From Perca fluviatilis (lineage: Eukaryota > Chordata > Actinopteri > Perciformes > Percidae), in contig NC_053119.1 of the NCBI RefSeq assembly GCF_010015445.1, positions 25,584,383 through 25,648,382 on the forward strand: a DNA stretch of 64,000 nt. Direction: 5' to 3'. Both the position numbers and the translations under genes were made by a program. The notes beneath the pieces were generated by a model. The model searched no databases. It saw only the letters and a program-made list of their open reading frames with translations, and was not told the DNA's origin. Below, one piece after another: positions 43,301 to 55,820 of this stretch. The first letter of the stretch is position 1. Each line of letters opens with the position of its first letter.

Positions 43301-45332
43301 GACAACACTTAATGTCATATCACGATACTATGATATCCAAAATCTGAGACGATATCTAGTCTCCTATCACGATATCGATATATTGATATATTGCCCAGCT
43401 CTACACCTTACATTTTGTTTGATGTAATAAAGAAAAATCCACCAGAAAATGACTAAAACCTGTTTATCTCACTTTCTTTAAAATTTCATGTGGTCAACAG
43501 TTTTTTATAATTGAAAAATAAATATGGTGACTGCATTTCCTTTCCTATAGAACATATGCTAAGCTGATTTTTGAAGTATTTTAGATCATGTATTGTTTTC
43601 TAGCAGCCTTCCTCTTCACTGCCTTCCTTACTGTGTTCCCACCAGTTGTGGATCCGTGGAATAGTGTGAAACCATTGGCAGGAATGTGTATTGGTCACCA
43701 GCGTGCTCATTTATATTCACAAGAACCACCCATTCATAAAAAACATTGCTGCTTAATGCTACTAGTGGTTAGAAACTCCACAGGGTACCTTTTTTTATTT
43801 TTGAAGTGTATCAGATATCGGTCAGTCTAATTTTAATTTTGGGCGCGGTCCTTGGCAAAGAACTTTGGTCAGCTTGTGTTAGCGCAATAGCTTCTTTTAG
43901 GGTGCCTGGGTAGCTCACCTGTTAGAGCCGGCGCCCATATATAGAGGTTTACACCTCAACGCAGCGGCCGCAGGTTCGACTCCGCCCTGCGGCCCTTTGC
44001 TGCATGTCATTGCCCCTCTCTCTCCCCTTTCATGTCTTCAGCTGTCTTATATAAATAAAGGTCTAAAATGCCTAAAAAAAAAAAAAGAGCTTCAGTTTGA
44101 ACAGCCTTTCAAAGAGAAGCATAGAAATCCATTACAGGAGAAAGAAATATAAAAAGTATTTTCCCTTAAGTTTACATACAATATACTGCTGTACATCCTA
44201 GAGCTGGGCAATATATCGATATTATATCTATAGTTATATGAGACTGAATATCGTAATAAGACATAAGTGTTGTCTTTTCCTGGTTTTGATGGCTGGATTA
44301 CAGTAGAGTGATGTAATTGTATGAATTTACCAGACTGTTCTATCTTTTCTATTTGCCTTAACCCACTTAGTTATTATATACACATTAATGCTGATTATTT
44401 ATTAAAAATCTCACTGAGTAAATCTTTTTTGTAAGTACCAATTGTCAACCCTACAATATCGCCTCAATATCGAGGTATTTGGTCAACAATATCGTGATAT
44501 TAGATTTTTTCCATATCGCACAGCTCTAGGACATCCTCAATGTGCCAAAGCTATTTTTGTTCTATGTAAAAGCTTTTCTAATCACAACTTTCTTTACACC
44601 AGATTGAGTACACCAACCGCATCCTTAACAGCATCCAGAGAGGTCTGTTCCTGGAGGTACGGGACACTGGGATCTACGCCTGGAGGCAGGACCGGTGCCA
44701 TGTGTTTGCCAGCACCAGTGACCCCAGTGTGGCTCACCCAGACCCAAGCAAGCTGCCCCAGAACACCATGGTGCAGCTCCTCAGCTTTGAGAAGTATGTT
44801 AATGGTAGGTGTGGATATTATTACTGTTAACTTTTATGTGAAGCCAGCATTAGGTTTGCACTGTGAAATAAATGGATCCACCTGCCTCCGTTTCAGAACT
44901 GAAGCAGTTTAAAGAGAACAACGGCGGCTCTCCTGACTACACCATCAACATGTGCTTTGGAGAGAAGTTTCCCGACGGAAAACCTTTGGAGAAGAAGCTC
45001 ATCATAGTCAAGGTTAGCCCTCTTGCCTGTTTTTCCTGAGCTTCACCTCAAAAGACAAATGCAGCGGTTGAGATAATCTCCCCACAGTTTTGCAGATTAA
45101 CAAGTGCTGTAAAATGTCTCCATGTGTCACTTTGCCCCTGTAGGTGGTCCCTCTGATCTGTCGACACTTTCATGAGATGGCCCAGATGGAGGGGGCTTCG
45201 TCCCTTCACAGCGCCAACGTCAGCCTCCAGATCTCACACAACAGCCTCTATGATCTCATTAGCTCCGTCTTTGGTCTGCCGGCAGATGAAGAGCCAGCAC
45301 GGGCTGCTGCGCCTTTTCTACCTCACATGTGA
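40011..45332 (+). CDS. irf7: Interferon regulatory factor 7
   Basis: Transcription factor that, after phosphorylation downstream of nucleic-acid sensors, dimerises, enters the nucleus and activates type I interferon genes. Coding exons: 40011-40018, 40453-40606, 41750-41930, 42023-42111, 42240-42291, 42422-42538, 42667-42869, 44603-44804, 44897-45012, 45144-45332. All junctions are GT/AG and the phases agree, giving 436 residues, usual for fish IRF7. The IRF DNA-binding domain (1-~115) has Trp 12, 37, 56 and 73; the position of the classical second Trp is Tyr27. The IRF association domain runs from ~217 ([14 protein letters not shown]) to ~410. The C-terminus has GASSL (391-395) and SLQIS (401-405), a pLxIS-type site. 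IRF3 was considered, but the [12 protein letters not shown] and NSLYDL motifs and the neighbouring phrf1 favour IRF7. The start is chosen because exon 1 ends in ATGCAAAG, giving the fish IRF7 N-terminus MQSPPKPQF after splicing. Exon 4 uses a weak donor (GTGCGG). Confidence 0.94.
40252..40380. repeat. (GT)n then (TCTG)n compound microsatellite in irf7 intron 1
   Basis: GT run at 40252-40298 switching to TCTG/TGTC tetranucleotides at 40299-40380. It ends about 70 bp before irf7 exon 2. Confidence 0.95.
41175..41699. mobile_element. TTAA-flanked MITE, copy 3, in irf7 intron 2
   Basis: Same family and orientation as 2200-2728. It ends just 50 bp before irf7 exon 3 (41750). Near the left end it has a small insertion-like difference (CTCAAAACTGCCTTTTTAA) absent from copy 1. 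The right end reads GGGACCTTTTTAA, with two extra T. Confidence 0.85.
42894..43038. mobile_element. Short MITE with GGTGTTTTAAGCCCCC ends, irf7 intron 7
   Basis: About 145 bp. Left end GGTGTTTTAAGCCCCCAACG and right end CATTGGGGGCTTAAAACACC are inverse copies. The interior carries GGCAGCGCTGC twice and a short CCTTAACCCTAAC stretch. It begins only 24 bp after irf7 exon 7. Noncoding; the family is not identified. Confidence 0.7.
43051..43402 (+). mobile_element. AGGGCTGGGC-ended dispersed repeat, copy A, irf7 intron 7
   Basis: 352 bp, with ends AGGGCTGGGC and GCCCAGCTCT and an interior full of ATATCACGATAT-type motifs. Copy B lies inverted at 44200-44527 in the same intron. Noncoding; a hAT-like origin is possible. 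Confidence 0.7.
43900..44086 (+). mobile_element. tRNA-derived SINE in irf7 intron 7
   Basis: The head resembles a tRNA, with a box A-like TAGCTCACCTGTTAGAGC (43911-43928) and a box B GGTTCGACTCC (43973-43983). A tRNA-unrelated body (TGCATGTCATTGCCCCTCTC) and a terminal A run (44075-44086) follow. Flanks AGCTTCTTTTAG (before) and AGCTTCAGTTTG (after) look like an aged target duplication. It is not a functional tRNA: the fold is not closed and no acceptor stem is visible. Confidence 0.85.
44200..44527 (-). mobile_element. AGAGCTGGGC-ended dispersed repeat, copy B, irf7 intron 7
   Basis: Inverted relative to copy A: GTGTTGTCTTTTCCTGGTTT here matches the inverse in A. The direct repeat ACATCCT lies just outside both ends (44193-44199 and 44531-44537), a 7-8 bp target duplication of hAT-like size. 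The right end is 75 bp before irf7 exon 8. Confidence 0.7.
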
Positions 45333-45980
45333 CATTTGATCTCTCATTTGCCCCTAACGGGGACTATTTTCAACTACCTATGGGACCACACCCTGCTCTT
45401 ACCCAAAGCTTCGCTAAAAAGTAGCCAAACTGGTGACATGTTGGATATGTTGACTAGATGGAGCTACAAGACGCACAATTAAATGTAGTATTATAGTTAA
45501 TATTGCATGATCTGCCATTTCTCATTAACTGTAACTCCACCCCCCTGGTCTGCATTATCTTCTGTCCATATTAGTCACGAACTTCAGGCATTTTTATCAC
45601 TACATAAGCAGAAGTTAACTCCCCTATTGGACACATATGTTACAACTCAAAAGCCAATGGCCTTTACTTTAGAATACACTTTTGGGATTACTGTAAATAT
45701 CAAATCGATAATGAAATGTAAATTTTGAAATTTTATTTATGTAGTAACCAAGTGGTGCCTAACATGCTGGTAAATCTTAACATGGGTTTGCTTTTGCATC
45801 ACATTTACTATCTATGCATGACAAACTTCTACATACAGTACATTGTTTAACTTTACTGTGCATTTTAAAAGCGTGTGCGTGCGTGTGTGCGTGTGTCTCT
45901 GTCTTCAGAATGTTTTAACATTTGTATATCTGATAGTCATTTTGCACTTTTCATACTGAATAAAACTGCCGTTGTTTACC
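45333..45980 (+). other. irf7: 3' UTR of irf7 with poly(A) signal
   Basis: After the TGA at 45330-45332 comes AT-rich sequence with no reading frame. AATAAA occurs at 45959-45964, followed by a T-rich stretch, so cleavage is expected near 45980. A short GTGCGTGCGTGTG tract lies near 45870. Confidence 0.65.
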
Positions 45981-46133
45981 CTGTAAATGGTTAGTTAATT
46001 TTCAGTGTATTGCAACGTAATATATGGAGATAATAGATTTTTATACAACTTTCTAAGGCCAAGCCCTGACAATGAATTTTCGGATTTGTCCATAATAACC
46101 CCAAAACAAATTAAAAAGATCTTTTTATTATTA

Positions 46134-47948
46134 AATCCACTTTAAACCCCAAATCCTTTAAATTGTAATATGACACAAGGACAGAACATGAGATGAAACC
46201 CTATTTATTATCATTTGTGTTCACTTTTAGAAACACCTGGTCTGTCTCATCAAGTCAATGCAGAAAAAAAAGAAGTAAAATACATTCAGATAAACATGAG
46301 CACCTGTTTGTGTAGATTCTTCCACTCCTAATCCTTGGCTTTATAAAGCCAAATTAGACTGGACGACACCGTACAAGGCAAGTCCAACCACTCCCAACTC
46401 GTCTTTACAGTTGGCAAACAAACTACTGTAGACAACAAAATGGTGAACACGCAGAATTAGTTTCTCATGGAGAGTTCTGGTGAAGACAGCACAGCAGGGT
46501 AGTAAAGGATATCCAGACGGCGGTTCAGGTTAAAGACACGATGACAAAAGCAGTCATAATTAAGTACTGCAGACACCTTGAGGTGAACACTAAAATGATT
46601 ATTTTTATGTTGTACTGTAATACTGAAGTATGCGTTCACTTCTATTATACCTACCTTGGAAATTGCTGTGAGATGTTCCATTGTTTGTTTATTAAATTGG
46701 GGCTATACATTGATCTCACAAAACCATCATAGTGTGCCAATAAAAATTAGCTTAATACTTTACATTAAATACAAAAACAACCTGGTAGTTAAAATGACAT
46801 GACAGCACCAGGTGAAGACGGTGACAAAATATAGACAATAACATTTTTGAAAGATAATTGGGACTGCAACTCAGCCATTGAGACATGAAGTCTGTACTAT
46901 AACCCTTTTCACTCATACTTCATGGATTGTGGAGCAGTAGTCTCCATTATACAAAAAAAAAAAAAAAGTTAGTTTGCCAACTAAATATTCCCTGGTTTTC
47001 TACATGTCAGTGATGGGTTGGAAAAATGGATAATGCTGAGATTTAAAGGTTTGTTTAGATCATAAAAAAAGCAAGTATGCCCAAAAAGAAGAGGCTGTTT
47101 TTTGATAGCAGTGACTCCATTATTCATTTCAAATTGAACTGACTATATGTAGCTATATGGACTATATGTAGCTCATTAGAGATGGATAGTAGAGATGTGG
47201 AAGACAGATAACAGAGGCTTTCAAATACAAAACATAAACCAATCAACTCTATATACTAGAACCTTTTTTAGTCATTCGCAACAGGCAACACAGACGAAAG
47301 GAACATATAAGTGGATATATCAAATCTATATTATTTACAACCAAATCTAAAATTGTTTAATTACTCCGATAAATGTTCTACAAAAATTGCATAACAGTGT
47401 TGTTCCTTAAATGTGACAAACCTATTTATATGCATATTCTGCACACTTTTATAGCACTCCTTAACCAACAAAATGAGTTCTGCCACTGATAAATACACCT
47501 TCGCTCCCACAAAACAAAAACAGCCGTATGAACCTCAAAGCCCATGCTGCATCCTCCCAGTGATATGCCTGTGGAGAAAGCTACCTGATTTATCACTCCA
47601 TGGGAGGGGCTTTGAGATTTGCCTCTTTAAGGCACAACCTCAAGGTCTCCCATAAAGTTTCTGAGCTGTACTACACAAAGAGACCAGTTCCTGGCAGTGA
47701 CTGTCCAAGCACAAGACATCAATAGGTGCAGTTCAAGTGATCAACAAAAGGGTGTAGTCAAAATTCAGTTAAGCTAGAAAGCACAACCTTATAGCTGCAC
47801 CTTGGAGGTTCGAGCAAATCCTAGTAAGCCGTTTGGATTGGGTTTGTCCGAGAGTTTGAGATCACACCCGGTGGTAGAACACAAAGTAAAACATATGAAT
47901 AAGTGTCTGCAGTGGGTGTTGCGGTCCTTGCCTGTAATTCACGCCTCC
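46134..47948 (-). other. phrf1: Probable 3' UTR of phrf1
   Basis: Between the phrf1 stop (47949-47951) and irf7 there is no credible reading frame. Minus-strand AATAAA signals occur at 46204-46209 and 46134-46139, so the 3' UTR is likely about 1.8 kb. Its end would be only ~150 bp from the end of irf7. A 15-base A run lies near 46952-46967. The end point is inferred. Confidence 0.5.
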
Positions 47949-49364
47949 TCATGGGCTACCAGAGGGCCTGATGGCCTCAGCCTCCTGTGCCTGCCCCATG
48001 TCCTCTCCTTTCTTGTGTTTCCTAGCGTGTTTGTATTTGTCAACGTATGCCTTGACCAGATTGCCCACCTTCACTGGGTTGATCTCCCCACTCTTGCTGT
48101 GGCACACCTGACGACCAGGAACACACGTTACTTACATATACATTCTCAGGAAACACTCATTCAACTGTTGACCTGAGACACTGAGAAATGCCTTAGTTTA
48201 CTACTATTAGGGTTAAACCTTTTAGTGTCTTGGCAAAAAATCTGAACCCACCTTTTGGACAGCTTTGCGTACAATCTCTTTGTATTCATCTTTGTTGATG
48301 TCTCTCCTCTGGTAGAAAGGCTTGATGGCGAGCTTCACCTCTTCTATAGCTCTCTCCTGCATGTGCAGCTTCTTCAAATACTGACGGCAGGAGTAAAACA
48401 CCACAGATGTCATGACATAGTTGTCCACAAGTGTTCTCAAAGTAGGAAGGCGTTATAACATTTATTCTAAAATCATACACAACAGCCAAAGCCTTGAGAT
48501 TTTCAGTTCAGAGATTAAAACATTCAAAAGCCAGAATCAGCTGGTCATTCCTCACCAAATGCCCTTCCTCTCCTTGTACACCATCAGAAGTAGAGGAGGA
48601 ACTGAGAGGACCAACAGCACCCCTCTTGGAGGAGTGACTGACAGCTCCACTGATGTCCTGTGGAAGTTAAGGGGAGATTATATGCACGATAAGAAAATAA
48701 ATAAAAGATTACACAAGGATCAAATAAAAGACAGATTTAGTAATTTAGGGCTGCAAATAACTGTTATTTTCATGATTACTCATTTTGTCAATAAAATGTC
48801 CGAAAATTGTGAAAAATGTCCATTACAATTCCCCACGTTCCGTGCTAATTGCACTCATCCGATTCAGCCGTTTTTCTTATGCAACAGTTAACTTTCTATG
48901 TATATAGACTTGGTAAGGACAAATAAGGGAAGGAGTTAGTTTGGAATTAGTGATTACATTAAATGTGTGGACAACAGTTTGGACATTCACAGAATGGCTT
49001 TTACTTTCATTTAGTCTGAAAACACTTACAGTATCAGTTGTAGTTTCGACCATGTGACTTTACCCTGACAATACATTTGCTTCTTCTAGATAAACACTGC
49101 CACCCTCTGGTCATTTCATCACACTAAACTATTCATGTCAAAAATCTAGTTGCTCGAAATATTAGGTTAACTCTGGGGTAACAACTGACTGTCCTACCTG
49201 ACTGGATGTCTGGACTGTTGAAGGGGGTCTGCGAGCTCCTTCCTGCTTTAGCTTCAACTTATACAGAGACAGCTCTGTGCAAAAAAATAAATAAATTATA
49301 ATTCAGAAAACATTAATTTGTTTTCTCTGCCAGCAGGATAAAATATCAAGATGAAGTTATCCAA

Positions 49365-49401
<37 letters not shown>

Positions 49402-52400
49402 GTAAGAAAAGGAAAATGTGCAATTGTGTGTGAAACATCATCTAGAATCACTTTTTACATCTTAAAAAGGAACATGCCAACTTATTGTGACTTTAGCTTA
49501 TTCACCGTAACCCCCAGAGTTAGACAAGTCCATACATACCCTTCTCATCTCCGTGCGTGTTGTAACTCTGTCTGACGGCACCAGCACTAGCTTAGCACAG
49601 ATCCTGGAGGTAACCGGTTCCAACTAGCCTACTGCTCTGAATAAGTGACAAAATAACACCAACATGTTCCTATTTACATGTTGTGATTTGTATAGTCACA
49701 GCGTGTACGAATAACAAGGTCACATGAGACACAGCCATCTTCTAACCGTATACAAACTGGGAACTATATTCTCAGAAAGGCGAAGCACTGCTACTTCTGC
49801 GGAGTGATTTGCTCGCAGCACCTGAGAATCCCTGAGCAGAGAGTAGCAGTGCTTTGCCTTTCTGAGAATATAGTTAGAAGATGGCTGTGTCCCATATGAC
49901 CTTGTTATTTTTACACGCTGTGACTATACAAATCGCAACATGTAAACAAGAACATGTGTTATCAGGTGTTATTTTGTCACTTATTGAGAGCAGTAGGCTA
50001 GATGGAGCCAGTTACCTCCAGGATCTGTGCTAGGCTAGGCTAGCGGTGGGGCCGTCAGACAGAGTTACAACACGCACGGAGATGAGAAGGGTATGTATGG
50101 ACTTGTCTAACTCTGGGGGTTACGGTGAATAAGCTAAAGTCACAATAAGTTGGCGTGTTCCTTTAACTCTTTTGAGCAGCAAACTAAAACTGGTGTGGTG
50201 CAATCCAGCAGCAACACTTACTGCTTGCGGATTTCTCTGGTTGAGGCCCCTGAGGCTCCTGTATATTCCAGGTAACCCTCTTCACTTGAGTCTTGGCTTT
50301 TGCTCCCACTACAGTCGATACCTGTTCATTCTTCCCCTCCTCTACTTCCTCCTTTCGTTTGACGGAGGCGCCACTTTCCTCTGTGCGCTCAGGCTTCACA
50401 TAGTCCAGGTTGTCTAGCATCACGTCAACATTAAAGTCATCGTCAGAGTCTGAGGGTTGCCGAAGTTCCTGCTTTACAGGGACGGTCAACCCAACAGTGG
50501 CTGGTTGTTCTCTGGAGGCCATTAATTCTGGGTGAGACCGAGAGACTGCATCATGGAGACCGACTGCTGTAACCGGTGTGGTCGGTTTAGAAAATGAGGT
50601 GACAGGGGGTATGTGGCATATTTCTGGGGAACTTGGCTCAGTTTTAATTATGGGGATTTCACAGGGCTCAGTCTTGATTTCAAAGGACTCAGTCTTGATG
50701 GGGCGTTCGTTGTTTAACTCCTCATCTATGCTTTTGGCTACCATCAAAGCATGAATGTCAGTTTCTTCTTTCTTAATTGGTTTAGTAAAAGAAAAAGAAT
50801 CTTCAAACATATCAAGAGATGGGTTTTTTTCTTTCTTTATTTCTTTTCCGACCTTCGTCTCTTCCGCCATTTCTTTTGTTGTGCCCTGGTCGTCTGCCCT
50901 GAAGTCTTGGCCTTTCTTTCCAACTTTAGAAGCGGCAGTACAGGAGGGAGTCTTCTGTTTATTCACTGTGGCAATTTTTTCCTCTTTGAGGGAGTTTTGA
51001 GTGACATCCTTCTCTTTTTTAATGTCCTGAAACCGTTTTGTGTCTTTAGAGGACAAAACACAGGACCCTGAACTTCTCTGAGAAGTCTTGGATGATGATC
51101 CTACTTCTTTCCTTTTCTCTCTTGAGCTGGATCTAGACCTGCGTCTCCTCTTGTCTTTTGACCATGACTCCACATTGTCTCTGGAGGAGAGAGACGATTG
51201 TTGCGGTCGTGTGTGGGCTTTCTTTCTTTCCCTGGATCTGGATCGTGACTTTGACCGTGAATTTGAGCAAGACCGACGCTTATGGTCCTTTGATCTGGAT
51301 CTGGATCTGGAACGTGAGTTTGAAGAAGATTTTGAACGAGACCAACCATGTCTCTTGTCCTTGGACACCCGTCTTCTATCATAGTCTCTCCCTCTGCCAT
51401 CATTTCTCTCCTTGCTACTTCGTTTATGCTTCTTCCTCGAATGCTCTTTGCTGCTAGAGTCGGAACCAGACCTAAAAATCAGTAATGACAGTCAAAACTC
51501 TTAACTGAAGAAAAAAAAAAAACTATTAGGTGTTAAATAAAGTTCCTAACGTCAAACAGATGTTTACTAAATAACTGATATCAGGAATATTGGACAAGGT
51601 ATTACATATTTACCTAGATCGCCTCCTGTCTTTGGACCGGGACCGACGTCTCTTTCCGCGAGTCCTGTCAGGGGAACCGGACTGAGAGCTTTCTGAGACC
51701 GAGTGTGCCCTTCTCCTCTCTCTGGACCTTGACCGCCTTGAACTCGTCTCTCGGTCCTTCTCCCTTTCTTTCCGTCGGCCTCCCTGGCCTGAGGCATGAC
51801 GCTCTTCTCTCCTGCCTCGGTCGGTCTCTGAACTGCTAGAGTGTCTCTCCTTCGAAGCTTGAAAGGCCTTCTTCTTATGGCCCAAATCTCTAGACTTGGG
51901 AGAGGATTTGGAATCGGATTTGGTTTCTTTTTTCTTGGCGGGAGCAGAGTTAGATGCTGATGAATCGTTCCTACAGTCAGGAGGATCACTGTTGAGAGTG
52001 CCAAGGCTCTGTCCACTCTCCTCCTCGAGAGTCCCCCTCTCAGTCTTTAAAAGATCCAGGCTGTGTTGAACAGGTGGTGTGGTGTCTGCTGTCTCGGACT
52101 TCAAACCTTTTACGCTGTGACCAAACCTTTCAGCTTCCCCTGCATCATCTAACCCTGGCTCCTTCTTAACTTTAGTGTCTAGTAACATTGTCTTAGTGTC
52201 CACTAATCTAGATTCTTTTTCTACCTTGACGTCGTCCTCTGAGAATCTGACCTCCGATGATGTGGTTTCCTGAGAACTAGCTCTCCCTGGATCTTCCGGT
52301 GAGACCTCAGTCTCGCATGTTTCAATTTTCACAGGAACCAGGTCATGCTTGCTCTGCACTAAACACTTCTTGTTTCCTAAACTTGGGGCCTTCCCCTCCC

Positions 52401-52936
52401 GTGTGGCACGTAGGGAGCTGCCATCCAGGCTTGTGCTCTCAGCTTCATCATCTGAGCTGCTAGACTCTGACAGGGTGGGATTATAGGGATCGTAGATATT
52501 ATCGCTGTCTTGGTCTTTATGGACCAGCGTACGTGATGCCAAAAGCATCTGTTTATCCCTGTGCAGCTGTCTCTTTTTTGCTTCATCTTCCTTTTCTCGC
52601 CGGGGTGCCTGCGTGCTGCCTCCTCCAGCAGCAGAGGATGACGAGCTGCTTAGCCGCCTCGACTGCCAGGAGTTCCCACTGGCGTTGATGCGGAAGCTCA
52701 CTGCTGCTGATGAAGACGAGGAATAATGTGGCTGGCTAGCAGAAGAACCAGTGGAGGAGGAAGAGGAGAAGGAGTTGGAGAAGGCTGAGGACGAGCTGGC
52801 TCCGTCAGGCCTCTGCCTCTGTGCCTGACCGTCAGCCCTGCCCTTTTGCTGGTCTACACTTTGCTGCCTTCCCTGGTCCCCAGCAAGGCTGTTCATGCCT
52901 GTTTCTGGAGTGACACAACCATTACTACTATTTCCC

Positions 52937-52976
<40 letters not shown>

Positions 52977-55774
52977 GATTACTCCCACTGCTGCCATCTT
53001 GACTAGTGCCATCTTTTGTGATACCACTGCTCTCCCTTTTTATTTTTGGTATCCTAGGAAGTACTGACACGTCTACCCACATGGGCTTTGTAGCTGCTTT
53101 TTTAGACTGTGATGAGGCCATTCCCTTGCTCTTGGAGCTGGAGTCCAGGGAGGGGCTGGGGGCTCTTACTCCATTGGTTCTCTGGTGACCAGTTGGGTGC
53201 GTGGGTCTGATCGGACGAGGTGGCTGCAAACTTGGATGGCCTCGGGGTGGTAAATCAGAATGGGCAGATGGTTGGATGTGGCTGGCTGAGGAGGGCATGT
53301 AGGGCTGCAAGCGAGAAGAGCTCTGGGAGAAAGGTCTGTTTATGGAGCTATGGGAGGATCCTGGTAGGTCTCCGTTGTAGTGGAAAGATGGAGACCTGTC
53401 TCCTTGGCTGGGTGACATCACTGGGCTGATCTGGGTGCTGGCTTCTCCTGAGCTACTGCTATTGCTGCAACCTCGGTTTGACACAGATGGCATCACTGTA
53501 ACATAAAAAAATTTACAAATAATAAACGCATATAAAAAGTGGAATCATTATTTTGCTTTGCTCTGCAGATGACACAGACTTACAAATTGTACACTGCTCA
53601 CAGTAATTATTCAGAGTAACACTAAACAGTGTTGGGAAAAACCAGAAAATGGGAAATGGTGACAGCAACAGTCACAATCAGCTGAGAACGAGTGAGGAAT
53701 AACACAAGCAGTATTGCTCACCTCTTGTGTCGCAGATTAAAGATAGTTTAAAGTTTGACATTCACCAACTGGATGTGCATTTTACATAAAGCAGTCAGGT
53801 TGACGTTAGTCTATATCCTTGACGTTCCACTTCCCGGATTGCTCCGTTGCCGACGACAATTCTGCCGGATTTCACTCATTTAGGCCCGGATATCTGTTGC
53901 TTTGGGCTTCCTTCGTGTTGCCATTTTAAAGTGCTTATATTATGCTTTTTGCCTTTCATTTATTGTGATATCTTTTTTGTGCATGCAATAGGTTTACAAA
54001 GTGAAAAAGCCCAAAGTCCACCCCAAAAGGACTTACCATCTCCAACAGAAAACACTGTTCACAAACTGCTCCAAACAGCTCTATTGTAGTCCAGCCTTTA
54101 CTTCCGTGACAAACGTGCATCACTTTGTAACACCTGTTATAATGCTCGCCTAGCTGCTGGCATGGCACGCCCTCATACTCTGCTTCTGACTGGCTAGTAG
54201 TTCTTACCTAGCTACTGCGCATGTGCGACTCCCAACAAAGATGGAACAGAAGTGTGATGCCTCACTCTGTAGCTAAAACAGAGAGCTCAACACACAGGGT
54301 GAAAAGAGGAGCTGCAGCATTGTGCAGTATACAAAATATATGGTGTTTTTTTAAATTAAACTATGTAAACCTATTCTGATATAGCCTCTAAATACAATCA
54401 TGAACCTGAAAATGAGCATAATATGAGCACTTTAAACTCCGGTCAATACATGAGGACTAAGGTTAACCTTTTCCCAGGTCCCTGCAGGGTAAATCCAGAC
54501 AGCTAGCTAGACTGTCTGTCCAATCGGAGTTTTCTTTTGCATGACAAACAACTTTTGAACATACACGTTCCACGACACCAAGTTAATTCCCGAGACTATT
54601 TAGCAGCAGCACAGCCAAAAACGATTGTGATTGGTTTAAAGAAATGAACCAGAGCACATTTTTCTCCCATCCCAGAATGCTGAGTGGATTAGCCAGACCC
54701 TCCTCCACAGCATCACGGTTGATGTTAATTTGAAGTTGTTTGATTTTCTACAACTGGACTTCATGTAAATAGCTCGATTTCAAAAGCATCAATTATTTTC
54801 CTAAGAGGTAAGATGAAGTCAGAACTTTGGGCCTCTAGCCACACACACTTACTTGGCTTTGTAGCTTTGAGGGAACCATCTCGATTAATAACAACATCAG
54901 AGCTGTCCATCAAAAGGACGCTCTGTCCCGATAGGATGCTGCCCAGTAGGTCAGGCACAGGAGCCGCCTCAAAAACACTCCTTGATTGGGGAACATCCAT
55001 TCCTCTCCTGGTATAGCAAAGCAAACCTTTAATTAGATCAACCATATTTCTTTAGTATCCATTAAGCAAGATACTATCTTGATCACAAAGACTGAGACAG
55101 CTAAGACACTTCATGTTACATCGGCAATTATGATGTGTAACGTAATGCAGATTAGCAGTGTTTGGAATTGTTGTTTTATCATTTCTGTTTTTTTTTTTTT
55201 ATCTACTCATCATTTTTGAATCTTATCAAAGCTGATTTTAATAAAAAAAGCAATGTATGTCAAAAGGCATAAACCACCTTTATTTTTAGCAGACTTAAAC
55301 TGCCATGAATTTGTCATTAAAAGCAAGTTAGTTTGTGACAAATATTCTCTAGCATGTCATGCACATGTTTATAGTTTACAGTTGTTTTTACTTTCGACCA
55401 ACCAGCATTAGCTGATTTCTGGGTCATTATAACCAGACTTTTCAAAATCCTGCATTCTTACACCATGCTGCAGGAAATTATTGGTCCAGATTGATAAGCA
55501 GAAACATGTTCCTCAGTTAGCTATAGAAATTTACAAATCAGAACCTGTTCTGGATAACCAAATGTACACATCATGGCAAAAAGGGGATGTTACCCGGATA
55601 GGCTTGCAGTGACTGGTCGAGCTACAGGCTGGTGAGAGCGAAGAGCAGAGCGAGAGATCCCTCGTCTCTTGGCTTCCAACAGCGATGTAATGTGGGCCTG
55701 CTGCTCTTCCTCCTGACTGGTCAAATGAATACCGTAAGGCACAATTAGCTCAATTATTAACATTGTGCGTGCGC

Positions 55775-55820
<46 letters not shown>

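Noticed and set aside
43900..44086. tRNA gene, because box A and box B are present
   Set aside because: No proper acceptor stem and an attached unrelated body with poly-A: a tRNA-derived SINE.
40011..45332. Calling the IRF gene irf3
   Set aside because: The N-terminal motifs, NSLYDL in the C-terminus and adjacency to phrf1 favour irf7.
48421..48891. 156-codon plus-strand frame over phrf1 exon 16 and introns
   Set aside because: Spans an exon with confirmed minus-strand phase; no domain.
50751..51384. Plus-strand frames over phrf1 exon 14
   Set aside because: Shadows of the Ser/Arg/Lys-rich coding exon on the minus strand; no independent start or splice support.
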